A stretch of 64,000 nucleotides of DNA from Pleurotus djamor (Eukaryota > Basidiomycota > Agaricomycetes > Agaricales > Pleurotaceae): NCBI GenBank assembly GCA_029747585.1, contig JAPEVF010000028.1, forward strand, positions 62,001 through 126,000. Reading direction: 5' to 3'. The notes beneath the pieces are model-generated. The model did not search any database. It worked only from the letters and a program-made list of their open reading frames with translations, and was not told where the DNA came from. Positions within the stretch are counted from its first letter, which is position 1; every line of letters begins with the position of its first letter. A program made the translations under genes and the position numbers. Positions 1-11,304 of this stretch are shown piece by piece.

Positions 1-1
1 G

Positions 2-1776
<1,775 letters not shown>

Positions 1777-2333
1777 AGAATGTTGACGTTCGCCTGTTTT
1801 GGTTTGCTGTTCTTTTTCCCCCTGCTCTGTACTCAAATAGACTTCCTCCATGCGCTGGAGGCTTTTTCCTCGTTTGCCATGATGACCTGACCATCCATAC
1901 TCCGTACACCATACTCCATACTCCATACACCTGGGTTGTCATACCCCCGAATGATCGAATCTCCATGTAAATACACCTCGTTCACTGTCATTGTCATGCA
2001 TTCCGTACATCATATACACCCCAGATTTTGACTACAGATGCCTCCATCTTTTCTTCTTACCATACAGCTATATCTCAACCACCTCCCCCGTATCTCAGAC
2101 TTCATGGCTTGACTGACTGACCCCTTGGACCTTTGTTTCTTCAGTTTCATCACTTTTTTGATCTCCCCGCTTCTCCTCCTCCTTTGCCGCTTGCGTCGAC
2201 ACGAATTTTTTTTATCGAACATGACATGTAGTATCTGCTGTGTCTCTGTCCCAAACATATAATAATATGAATAAGATGTATTTGCTTGACCCTCCATGTT
2301 TGTTGGCTCCTGGTTCTCAATATCTAGATCCTG
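1777..2333. other. Intergenic, PAK 3' flank
   Basis: No gene seen. It contains a short imperfect repeat of CCATACTC units at about 1891..1930 and T-rich stretches near 2140-2220. Otherwise unremarkable. Confidence 0.6.
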
Positions 2334-3266
2334 ATGACGCTTCCTGGTGAATTGGAACGCGTTATTGTTGAATTTGCCGTCAGGGATTGCTTGCTGGAGC
2401 GTTCTTCAAATTATTCGAGTGCTTTGGGGATTATTTCTACGTGTGTGCGATTCAAGGAATGGTTGGTTTCTTTCGCCTCGTTTTGCCCAGTCGATATTGA
2501 CTTTCTTCTAAGGTCCTATCCAACTTTATACCACTCCATCAAGCTCATATCCGATTCCCAAACACGTCTTCTCATACGGACTTTGTCAGAGTCACCGACA
2601 CTCGCATCGCTGGTTCATTCGCTTGCATTCAGGTATTACAAGTCTGACCACTGTGATGACTCCCATGAACATCGGATCCGTGCCCTTATCGGCCTCTGTA
2701 CCAACATAGAGGTATTGGCGTTGTGGACGCTGTGGAACACGCATCATATTGGTGATGTCTTGGATTTGTCAAGGCTACATCGTCTGAAGAGGCTTTCTTT
2801 TGATCCCTCAGAGCATATCCATGACGAGATCGACCTCGCGCCCTTCCACCACCTCACTCACCTGGATGTGTGCCCCAAAGGCTCGGAGGAGTCGTACCCA
2901 TTCATCGCGGCCTTGAAAAGTCTCACCCACCTCGCCGTGATGGTCACCTCGTTCGACCCCTTCGATCCGGATATCCTCCGATTCCCAGTATGCCTCGCAT
3001 CGAGGACACTCCAAGTCTGCATCATCTACAAGTTCGAGCGTGATCGTTCTGGCACAGACGTCCTGCTTAATCAACTTGCTCTGGGTCTCGTCGACCCGCG
3101 TATCGTCGTAGGACTGGGTTTTAGAAGTCCGATTCAGTCATGGCCTCGTATCCAACGCTCTCCGGAAGAATTTTTGGATGACTTCATGGCGATTGGAAGT
3201 GGGCCTGACTTTTGGGAAGAGGCTGAGGGAATTATCGCTTCACGCGCACGTCGCTTGGAGCAGTGA
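2334..3266 (+). CDS. F-box-like lineage-specific hypothetical protein (copy 1)
   Basis: Function unknown. Model: exons 2334..2461 and 2513..3266, 293 aa. The 51-nt intron is in frame and open, so it could be misread as coding; the paralogue at 9702..10646 has a longer intron with stops at exactly the same site, which supports removing it. The N-terminus (LPGELERVIVEFA, then an ISTC..RFKEW segment) resembles the short degenerate F-box header common in Agaricomycete protein families. The rest alternates hydrophobic LTHL/LALW stretches, suggesting a leucine-rich-repeat-like fold. The C-terminus is highly conserved between copies (GPDFWEEAEGI). An SCF substrate-adaptor role is only a guess. Confidence 0.75.
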   Translation: MTLPGELERVIVEFAVRDCLLERSSNYSSALGIISTCVRFKEWLVSFASFCPVDIDFLLRSYPTLYHSIKLISDSQTRLLIRTLSESPTLASLVHSLAFRYYKSDHCDDSHEHRIRALIGLCTNIEVLALWTLWNTHHIGDVLDLSRLHRLKRLSFDPSEHIHDEIDLAPFHHLTHLDVCPKGSEESYPFIAALKSLTHLAVMVTSFDPFDPDILRFPVCLASRTLQVCIIYKFERDRSGTDVLLNQLALGLVDPRIVVGLGFRSPIQSWPRIQRSPEEFLDDFMAIGSGPDFWEEAEGIIASRARRLEQ

Positions 3267-3594
3267 TGCGCCGTTGTTGGGCCTAATGGCTAGATGTCCC
3301 ATCTTAATTCAATCTACTCAGTGGAATAGAATGCAGAGACACCACCAGTGGTGACTCAGTATCTCGGGGACATGCACGAGTGGCATCCGTTCGTTGACCG
3401 ACGTATCTGGTAATTATACCGTCTTTGAGCCGTTTGTTTCTTCCTTCTCCTTCTCCCTCGCTTCGTCACGATTCTGCCAAACATGACATGTAGCGTCTGT
3501 TGTGACACCCCAATATACCTAAGAAGTAAACGATAAATATCAATCCACCTCCCTGCGCCTAATCTATCGTTCTCCGATGATTCCACTTCCACTT
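2650..3594. repeat. Direct repeat copy A (partner 8765..9716)
   Basis: Nearly identical to 8765..9716, with only a handful of substitutions and a 10-nt indel near the right end. It spans the 3' two-thirds of the F-box-like gene, its downstream flank and the first codons of a second F-box-like gene: an ATG at 3577 followed by Ile-Pro-Leu-Pro. Similarity stops at about 3594, where this copy breaks off while the partner continues as a full gene. Left edge is at TGTGATGACTCC. Confidence 0.9.
3577..3594 (+). pseudogene. Broken-off start of a second F-box-like gene
   Basis: The flank in front of this ATG is the same as that in front of the intact gene at 9702, and the first codons match (Met-x-Pro-Leu-Pro). 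Then the sequence diverges completely at about 3594. This marks a rearrangement breakpoint, not a working gene. Confidence 0.6.
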
Positions 3595-3809
3595 AAGAAT
3601 GTCGTTAGATTTGCGCCCAGTCGTTTGATAATCGCAGCAACCGTGAAGATTAGAGCGGCTAGTGTGAGTATGGTGGACTGACCACCTGATGCTGAAGTCT
3701 AAGCTAGCTTGAATGGCGTAGGTGAGGGTGGAACGCTGAAAAGAGGGCTAACCCTTGTCAATTGATGAGAGGCATCAAAAGTTGTGGATGAAGCCACGAA
3801 CCACATTGT

Positions 3810-6592
3810 TTACACACGCAAGCCAGGGATATCAATTTGAAGATCAGATTCATCGTATTCCAAAGGTTTAAGGGCAAGCGGAGCTTGAGAGGGTGTGTCC
3901 GCTAGCTTGGTGTCGAGGCCATCCAAGGATTCGCTAATAGATGATTCGACCGAGTCACCTGAACTGGATGATCGGGCCATCTGTGGAGGGTAGACTTGAT
4001 TCATAACGTCCACCAGAGACGGTCGCTCATTGGGAGAGACCCTCATAAGCTTGGTGGCCACAGCTCTGAGGTGATTTTGCGAATTGATTCGATTCAAGAC
4101 ACAGAGGATTACACGGCCACAGGACCAACGATCGGCCTTGATGGGACTATACTTGGGTACGCGTTTTTCGATCTCTGGTGCAATCCAGCCCTCTGTGCCA
4201 CAGTAATCTGTGACCTCCTCGACTTCGTCAACGACGCGACAAGCAACGTCAAAATCAGACAGCATCAACGAGCTGCTATCATCGATGAGGCAGTTGTCTG
4301 GCTTAATATCCCGGTGTGCGATGCCGTGACGGTGCAAGTAAGCGACGGCGGCGACCAGTTCCCCACAGATTGACGAGGCATGTTCGGAGAGTTGCTTGGG
4401 ATATTGGTCGATATAACGGGAGAGGGTGTGAGGAATGTATGGAAGGATAGCATAGTGCGCCGAAGAACCCTGGAACGAGTCGAGCAATTGAATTATGTGA
4501 CTAGACGGAGGCTGGCAGTCTCGAATAAACTTCAGTATGTGAATCTCGTGGGCAGATGTCTTTTTTGCTATGAAGAGCGCAGCAGAATCTGAACGCGACC
4601 GGACAAAAAAGAGGTGAGGAGGAAGCTTGAACGGAAGCAACATTAGCCAGGATGTGTTGGTAATAGCCAGAGAATAATCACCTTATCCAGGCGCTCCATT
4701 TCCCATCCCCCGCAATCGATGATGTCGGGTTCCACGTCATACCCATGGGAAGTGAGTTCATTGATTGCATCGGACACGCCTTGCGATGTCCTGGCATCCT
4801 GACCCTCAGCTTGTGCCTGTGACCCTTTGGTATAGAAAGACTTCAATTTATGTCGTTTATTATACCTTGAGACGCTCTGACTGAAAGCCGTGATTTCGTT
4901 TTTGATTGTCGTAAGGTCGGCAGAAGACGTGAGACTGAGCATATGAACCAAGTTGTTCAAGCAAAGGGCCATCTCAGCGCGCTTTGCGGCGTGTTCGAGG
5001 TTGACTGAGTTTGAGGTGTAATACACCTACTCGCAGTCATGAGAAAATTGACCGTGATGTCACATTGGACGGTTTACATACCGTAGCATCATTCGGTTGT
5101 TGAAAGAAGATCATCTGGTCGTACTTACCATCTGACCTGACGTAAAAAGCCAACAAGGTGAAATCTTTGTTCTTAGTGAAGGGTGGAAGATGGTTGTTCG
5201 CAAAGCGAACAGTAGAGCAGGCACAAAGGATCAATCGAAGGCGATCACTTGGAAAGGTAGTATCAGCTTGGTTGAGGGGGACGGAATTCACTTCTGCGTG
5301 ACAACGAAGGAGACGGCCTTGCAACAAGGAGAAGTCGCTTTTCGGGTAGAACGTCCGTAATGATTTGACTGAACGCGGGGGAGTACTCGGTTCCGGCGGT
5401 TTTTCCACAATAATCGGATAATTCCAACGTGTGGTACCTCTGAGAGTTATTAGTAGGCAGCATTCGTTATCCATTACAGTTTCTCACAAAGTTAAACGAA
5501 CTCCTGTGGAGTTTGCTTGATGGACAGCAAGCAGAATCGAGGTCATCATCATCGCCTTGAAGACACCTTCTTTTAAAGGAAGGCCACTCGTTCTGTCTTT
5601 CCATATGTCTTGCCACGGCAGAGAGAGGGTGATTAAGTGGGCAATTTCGGCTAAAGTAGCATCTCGGGTGGCTGGAATGTTGACTTGGACCATGGGCTGG
5701 TCGACTTGCATGGAGTCATCGTTTTGTACATCAAGAGGCGGCTCAATTGACGATACCGCTCGACTTTCAGTGGCCGTGTCGCCATGGGAGGTGGCCTCGC
5801 TTGAATGGGGTTGCGGTTGGGGGTTCTCCAAATGAGCAAGGGATGGGGGGNATGGATGTCAGGTCGCAATAGGCTGCTAGACAGTGTGGCTGAGACAGCA
5901 TATATCTATATAATTGCTGAAGAAATTGTTTTATTTAAGACAAATGGGCATCCAGAGATAGATATGTACGCACCTCCGGAGAGTCGTTTGACAAAGTAGT
6001 TGATTGGAATAGCTTTTGCTTGAACTCTTCGACAAAACGAGGCACATCCTCAGTATCTTGAAGCTCACGAATCATATTGAGGCGTAGGTCGTCTTGGCAG
6101 AACGAGCCCCAATCCGTTACTTTGATGAATGTATCGCTGTATCGGTCGTCGAGGTTCAAGTCTGCACTTCCTGTGTGAAAGGATAGCGGTTACTCCCTGG
6201 TTAATGGAGGTACACAGATTAAACAGCGTCTGCTTACTCTGAATTCGCTCATACTTGCAGACAAAGAAGTCGACAAAGAGGGGTTCAATACCTTGATCCT
6301 CCGTCACGAAGGCACTGTCCGAAGTGACGCGTTCCAGCTTGAAATGATCAAAGGCCCACACCGCCTCTGACTGATTCTCAGATAACTTGGTGATAAATTG
6401 GGAGTTGTTAAGGACAGCCATGGCTTTGTGCATCTGCAAAGACGGTGTCAATCGCCAAATTCGCAATTCGTCGTGGTCGAGGAGGCGATCCTGGAGCTTG
6501 GCCCTGGTATCCTGAAGAAAGTCTCGAGCACACATATTTTTGCCCGCAGATCTATTGATAATAGCTCCTTCGTGGTGATAGAACCATGACAT
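3810..6592 (-). CDS. Lineage-specific protein with C-terminal protein-kinase domain
   Basis: Exons 6238..6592, 5974..6170, 5488..5889, 5082..5439, 4682..5026, 3810..4625 (about 823 aa). The chain joins in phase except for one extra base in exon 3 at an N next to a run of G (5851), most likely a sequence error. The N-terminal 550 residues match no family I recognise. The C-terminal exon is a kinase domain: lysine in LFIAKK, an HRDIKPDN catalytic loop, DFD instead of DFG, IAPE, and no visible glycine-rich loop. It may be a low-activity or divergent kinase of the large families expanded in mushroom fungi. A diverged inverted copy lies at 6875..8244. A TATA-like element sits upstream at 6676..6682. 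A remote resemblance of the N-terminus to Crinkler-type headers (IWRL, then VDFFV) is speculative. Confidence 0.72.
4690..6240. repeat. Inverted paralogous arm 1 (partner 6875..8244)
   Basis: The minus-strand kinase-gene exons 2-5 with their introns align with the plus-strand sequence 6875..8235. Intron positions are identical and protein similarity is clear but diverged. The two arms point at each other around about 640 bases, forming an imperfect inverted repeat of roughly 1.4 kb per arm. Confidence 0.8.
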
Positions 6593-6675
6593 GGTGGATT
6601 TATGGTGGATAGAAGTAAAGAGGAGGTTGTAATGTTTTTTCAAGCTCAGCGCATCAGGAAAGCCCGGGCCCCTGG

Positions 6676-6682
6676 TTTTATA
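6676..6682 (-). promoter_or_regulatory. TATA-like box of the kinase gene
   Basis: TATAAAA on the minus strand about 85 bases before the ATG at 6592. Position fits a core promoter; otherwise unproven. Confidence 0.4.
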
Positions 6683-6874
6683 CTAGTCACGGGGCAGCAA
6701 TAACTTCTTACCGGACTACGTCGTCTGCGTTTACCAGGCTAGTATATGATCCCCCCCGAGCATGTAGTGAGCAATCCATTCCTAACTATAAGCAACGCGA
6801 CCGCCCCCTCTCGTACCAGCCCCGTTTCGTAGAAGTTGTAAACCAACCGGCAAACAATTAAGTTGACTTCTTTG

Positions 6875-8244
6875 TTTTCAAGTCGAGAGATTTCAGAGTA
6901 AGCAGACGGTGTTTCAACTGTGTACCTAGTGTAACCAAAAGAGTAACTGCTATCCCTACAGGAAGCTCGAATATCGACGACCAATACCGCGATACCTTCA
7001 TCAAAGTAACTGTTCTGCAAAGAGGACCTGGGCCTAAATATGAGTCGTGAGCTTAACGTTGATGGGGATGTACCCCATTTTGTCGAAGAATTCAAGGAGA
7101 AGCTATTTCAGTTTACTACTTTGTCAAACAACACTCCGGAAGTGCATACATGTCTATCTTCGGAGGCTTAATCTGACCCAAATAAATTTTCACCAATTAT
7201 ATAGATACCTGCTGTCTCAGCCGCACTGTTTATCAGCTTATTGCGACCTGGCGTCCATCCCACCATCCCTGACTCACTTACCGACCCCTCAACCACAACC
7301 CCATCTAAGTGAGTCCTCACATGGCAACACGGTGAATGAACAGCGAGCACAGTCGTCAACTGAACCGTCTCCCCATGCAATCAACGATGACTTCGTGCAG
7401 GCCAACCCTCCAGCCACTCGAGATGCTACTTTAGCGGAGATCTCCCACTTAATCACCCTCTCTCTGTCGTGGCAAGACTTATGGAAGGACGGAACGAACA
7501 GAATTCCTCTGCAAGATAACACCTTCAAGACGATGATGATGAGCCCTATTCTGTTTGTTATTCACAACGCAGAGCCATCGGGAGCTGATGTAACTTTGTA
7601 AGTACTCACTATTGGATAACGACTACTGCTTGCTAATAACGCAACTCTCAGAGGTGCTACACGGTGGAATTACCCTATTATCGTGGAAGGGCCTCCGGAA
7701 AAGAATAACTGGAATACTTCCTCGGAGGAACGCACATCGTTAAGGACGTTCTACCCGAAAAGCGACGTTTCATTGTCGCAAGGTCGTCTCCTTCGTTGCC
7801 ACCTCGATTTTGCTGATGATGCCTTCCCACATGACCGCCTTCGCTTGATTCTCTGTGCCTCCTCTGCCGTTCGCTTTGCCAACAACCATCTCCCACCCTT
7901 CACTACGAACAGAGATTTTGTCTTTTTGGCTTTTCATGTCAGGTCAAACGGTGAGTATGACCAGATGATCTTTTNCCAGAACGAATGATGCTACGGTATG
8001 ACATCGTCCAATATGACATCACGATCACCTTTCTCATGAATTCGAGCAGGTGTATTACATCTCAAACTCATTCACCCTTGAACACGCTGCAAACCGCGCT
8101 GAGATGATCCTTTGCTTGAACAACTTGGTTCATATGCTCACTCTCTCGTCCCCTGCCGACATCAAATCAGTCGGAGACGAAATCGCAGCTTTCAATCAGA
8201 GCGTTTCAAGGTATAATCAACGATGTAAAATGAAGTCTTTCTTT
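6875..8244 (+). pseudogene. Decayed inverted copy of the kinase gene, 5' and middle parts only
   Basis: Related to exons 1 (end) to 5 of the gene at 3810..6592 with conserved splice sites: remnant exons 6962..7141, 7221..7597, 7652..7995 and 8050 onward. Lesions seen: exon 1 is reduced to its last dozen or so codons. An 11-base deletion after ATCAAAGTAAC (about 7011) breaks the frame. The end of the fourth remnant exon is 2 bases shorter than its paralogue around the N at 7975, again shifting frame. Similarity ends at about 8244 and the kinase domain is missing; in its place PAK sequence begins. The third remnant exon (7221..7597) is fully open. It cannot encode the parental protein. Confidence 0.8.
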
Positions 8245-9381
8245 AGCAACTCAAAGACTCTCATCAGCCCACACAACTCCTTCCACATGGCCAACGCTGC
8301 CTCTCCGCCCCAGCGTCCGTCCAGGGCAAATACCGCAACCCTGAACGACATATTTCCGACACAGGCTGCCCTGTCGGCTAGGCGACTCTCAACGCCTGCT
8401 CACGTCGTCGGCCACGACGGTGGCCACTTCCTCGCGGATCCAAACGAATCTCTCCCCATTCCCTCAGAATACCAGTCCACAATGAGCAACCCAAACTCCA
8501 TGAACACAGGCACTACTCGCTCGCGCAGTGGTACCACAGTCAAAGCTAAAAAGGGCATGCTCGGTTTTATGTCTGATTTCCTCACCGCCAACAAGCGCCT
8601 CGAGATCAGCACCCCGTACGATCCAGTCCACCTCACCCATGTAGGCTTCAACTCGTCCACCGGCGAGTTCACAGGTCTCCCAAAAGAATGGCAGCAGCTC
8701 CTCCAGGAGAGCGGCATCTCTCGCCTAGAGCAGGAGAAGAACCCACAAGCTGTCATGGAAATCGTCTGTGATGACTCCCATGAACATCGGATCCGTGCCC
8801 TTATCGACCTCTGTACCAACATAGAGGTATTGGCGTTGTGGACGCTGTGGAACACGCATCATATTGGTGATGTCTTGGATTTGTCAAGGCTACATCGCCT
8901 GAAGAGGCTTTCTTTCGATCCCTCAGAGCATATCCATGACGATATCGACCTGACACCCTTCCAACACCTCACTCACCTGGATATGTGCCCCAAAGGCTCG
9001 GAGGAGTCGTACCCATTCATCGCGGCCTTGAAAAGTCTCACCCACCTCGCCGTGATGGTCACCTCGTTCGACCCCTTCGATCCGGATATCCTCCGATTCC
9101 CAGTATGCCTCGCATCGAGGACACTACAAGTCTGCATCATCTACAAGTTCGAGCGTGATCGTTCTGGCACAGACTTCCTGCTTAATCGACTTGCTCTGGG
9201 TCTCGTTGACCCGCGTATCGTCGTAGGGCTGGGGTTTAGAAGTCCGATTCAGTCATGGCCTCGTATCCAACGCTCTCCGGAAGAATTTTTGGATGACTTN
9301 ATAGCGATTGGAAGTGGGCCTGACTTTTGGGAAGAGGCTGAGGGAATTATCGCTTCACGCGCACGTCGCTTGGAGCAGTGA
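8050..9381 (+). CDS. Chimeric open frame: kinase-gene exon + PAK CRIB domain + F-box-like 3' half
   Basis: One uninterrupted frame of 443 codons joins three unrelated pieces. Codons from 8050 to about 8244 are exon 5 of the lineage kinase pseudogene (acceptor GAGCAG before 8050). From about 8245 to 8764 lies the N-terminal linker and complete CRIB/p21-binding domain of a Ste20/PAK kinase, with the core STPYDPVHLTHVGFNSSTGEF and a downstream KNPQAVMEIV. From 8765 to the stop it is the F-box-like gene copy, nearly identical to 2650..3266. The frame begins after a splice acceptor; the first in-frame ATG is 8104. Upstream exons are frameshifted, so expression is doubtful unless a new start is used. 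If made, the product would bind GTP-Cdc42 without any kinase. A misassembly is a serious alternative. Confidence 0.6.
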   Translation: MYYISNSFTLEHAANRAEMILCLNNLVHMLTLSSPADIKSVGDEIAAFNQSVSRYNQRCKMKSFFSNSKTLISPHNSFHMANAASPPQRPSRANTATLNDIFPTQAALSARRLSTPAHVVGHDGGHFLADPNESLPIPSEYQSTMSNPNSMNTGTTRSRSGTTVKAKKGMLGFMSDFLTANKRLEISTPYDPVHLTHVGFNSSTGEFTGLPKEWQQLLQESGISRLEQEKNPQAVMEIVCDDSHEHRIRALIDLCTNIEVLALWTLWNTHHIGDVLDLSRLHRLKRLSFDPSEHIHDDIDLTPFQHLTHLDMCPKGSEESYPFIAALKSLTHLAVMVTSFDPFDPDILRFPVCLASRTLQVCIIYKFERDRSGTDFLLNRLALGLVDPRIVVGLGFRSPIQSWPRIQRSPEEFLDDXIAIGSGPDFWEEAEGIIASRARRLEQ

Positions 9382-9716
9382 TGCGCCGTTGTTGGGCCTA
9401 ATGGCTAGATGTCCCATCTTAATCCAATCTACTCAGTGGAACAGAATGCAGAGACACCACCAGTGGTGACTCAGTATCTCGGGGACATGCACGAGTGGCA
9501 TCCGTTCGATGACCGACGTATCTGGTAATTATACCGTCTTTGCGCCGTTTGTTTCTTCCTTCTCCTTCTCCCTCGGTTCGTCACGATTCTGCCAAACATG
9601 ACATGTAGCGTCTGTTGTGGCACCCCAATATACCCAAGAAGTAAACGATAAATATCAATCCACCTGGCTTTGCCTCCCTGCGCCTAATCTATCGTTCTCC
9701 GATGACTCCACTTCCA
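8765..9716. repeat. Direct repeat copy B (partner 2650..3594)
   Basis: Same strand and almost same sequence as 2650..3594, including the 3' flank of the F-box-like gene. About eight residues of roughly 205 differ in the coding part. Carries a 10-base insertion (ggctttgcct) before the next gene's start. Confidence 0.9.
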
Positions 9717-10646
9717 AGTGAATTAGAGCGAATCATCGTCGAATTTGCAATCAAGTCTTGTATTCTGGAGATTCCTTTCAATCATCCGAGTGCTTTGGCT
9801 ATCATTTCTACGTGTGTAAGATTCAAACAATGGTTGGTGCCAACTTAAGTTTCACTGTGCGTCACTTGCCCAACCGTACCAACTCAGTTTTCTTTCTCAA
9901 GGTCCTATCCATGTTTGTACCATTCCATCAAGCTGCAATTCGACTCACAAGCACTTCTTCTTATACGGACATTGTCTGTATCACCCGAAATTGGATCGCT
10001 GGTGCATTCGCTCGCTGTCAACACTAGCAAGTTTCACGACCAAACCGATGACCACGAGGATGCAATCATCGCTCTTGTCAACCTCTGCTTCAATGTGGAG
10101 GTACTCGCATTGTGGACAGTATGGAGTCCAGACGCTGATATATCATTGAACTTATCAAGCCGGCACCGTCTGAAGAGACTCTCATTCGAACCCTCGGAGC
10201 ATATCGTTGGCCATGCCAGCCTCACTTCCTTCCAACATATCACCCACTTGGATCTTTGCTGTATGGGTTCATCCGAGTGGTACCCCTTCATCCCCACCAT
10301 GAAATGTCTCACACACCTCGCATTGATGGTCACCTCGTTTGACCCCTCTGACTCGGACATCGAGGAACTCCCAGAATGCCTGGAATCGACGACATTGCAA
10401 GTCTGCGTGATTTTTATGTTCACTCGTCGTGATCCTCCCAGCACAGAAAACCATGCTGACAGACTTGCTTTGGGTCTCGTCGATCCACGCGTCGTCATTG
10501 GCTTAGGATTCGAGTGTCAGCTTTCCTGGCCGTATATTTTACGCTCGACCGAAGAGTACCTGGATGATTTCATTTCGCGTACAAGTGGGCCCGACTTTTG
10601 GGAAGAGGCGGAGGGGATAATTGCCTCTCGCCGCTTGAAAGGTTGA
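9702..10646 (+). CDS. F-box-like lineage-specific hypothetical protein (copy 2)
   Basis: Exons 9702..9832 and 9902..10646, 291 aa. The intron has stops and sits at the same codon (TG|G, Trp) as in the gene at 2334. Start MTPLPSELERIIVEFA is the F-box-like header; the C-terminus repeats the GPDFWEEAEGI motif. It is a diverged paralogue of the gene at 2334, with similar length and alternating Leu-rich segments. Function unknown; the family probably grows by local tandem duplication, as this patch shows. Confidence 0.75.
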
Positions 10647-11304
10647 CACAATCACCATCGAACTGTCAACCGTCCATCGAGTCCGCACTAGCCATTCGAA
10701 ACCACCGTCCCACATTTGCTAGTTCCGTCATATGGCTCCGTCATATAGCTAAGATGTATCTTATGAGACTCAATCTTCCCGAATGTGGCTTAGGACAAAG
10801 TGGAAATTCGTATAGCCGTGGTCCCTCAAATCCAATGCCTCTTCTGAGACGCAAGATCTCCGCCTCATGGAATTTCTTCGGAGAGACCAAGGTTATCATC
10901 CAAGCTCGTCCATACCAAAGCCATCACTAAGAGTAAACTCACTGAATGTCGAACCGTTCCCAAATCAAATACATATGATACGTTACCACGGGCCGTCGCC
11001 TCCCCTCGCTTCGTCTGTCAGATGAGTATTCGCACACCAAATTCCCGAATTTCGCTGCCATCACTTTGCTGGATTGTCCACTCCTTTTATCCGAGACTCT
11101 ATAGCACCCCCCGCGGTCGGATATAACAAGCCCCAACGTTACAGCCCTTGACTTTTTCCGACAGCTTGCCCTTCATGCATGTCTCTCCTACCGCCGGTCC
11201 GATGACCAACGATGTGAACAGCGGACCGCTCGACTTGCTCAACATAAAGCTGGCGTAGACGACCGTGTCACTGGTTATTGCTGTTCCTCAACCCTTCAAG
11301 CAAA
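10647..11304. other. Intergenic, upstream of the GH43 gene
   Basis: No convincing gene on either strand. No clear TATA element close to the GH43 start. Confidence 0.5.

Noticed and set aside
2462..2512. Reading through the 51-nt segment of F-box-like gene 1 as coding
   Set aside because: The paralogue has an intron with stops at the same codon, and GT/AG ends are present, so it is an in-frame intron.
6238..6592. Crinkler-type header on the lineage kinase
   Set aside because: Only a vague resemblance in spacing of IWRL and VDFFV; not enough to call.
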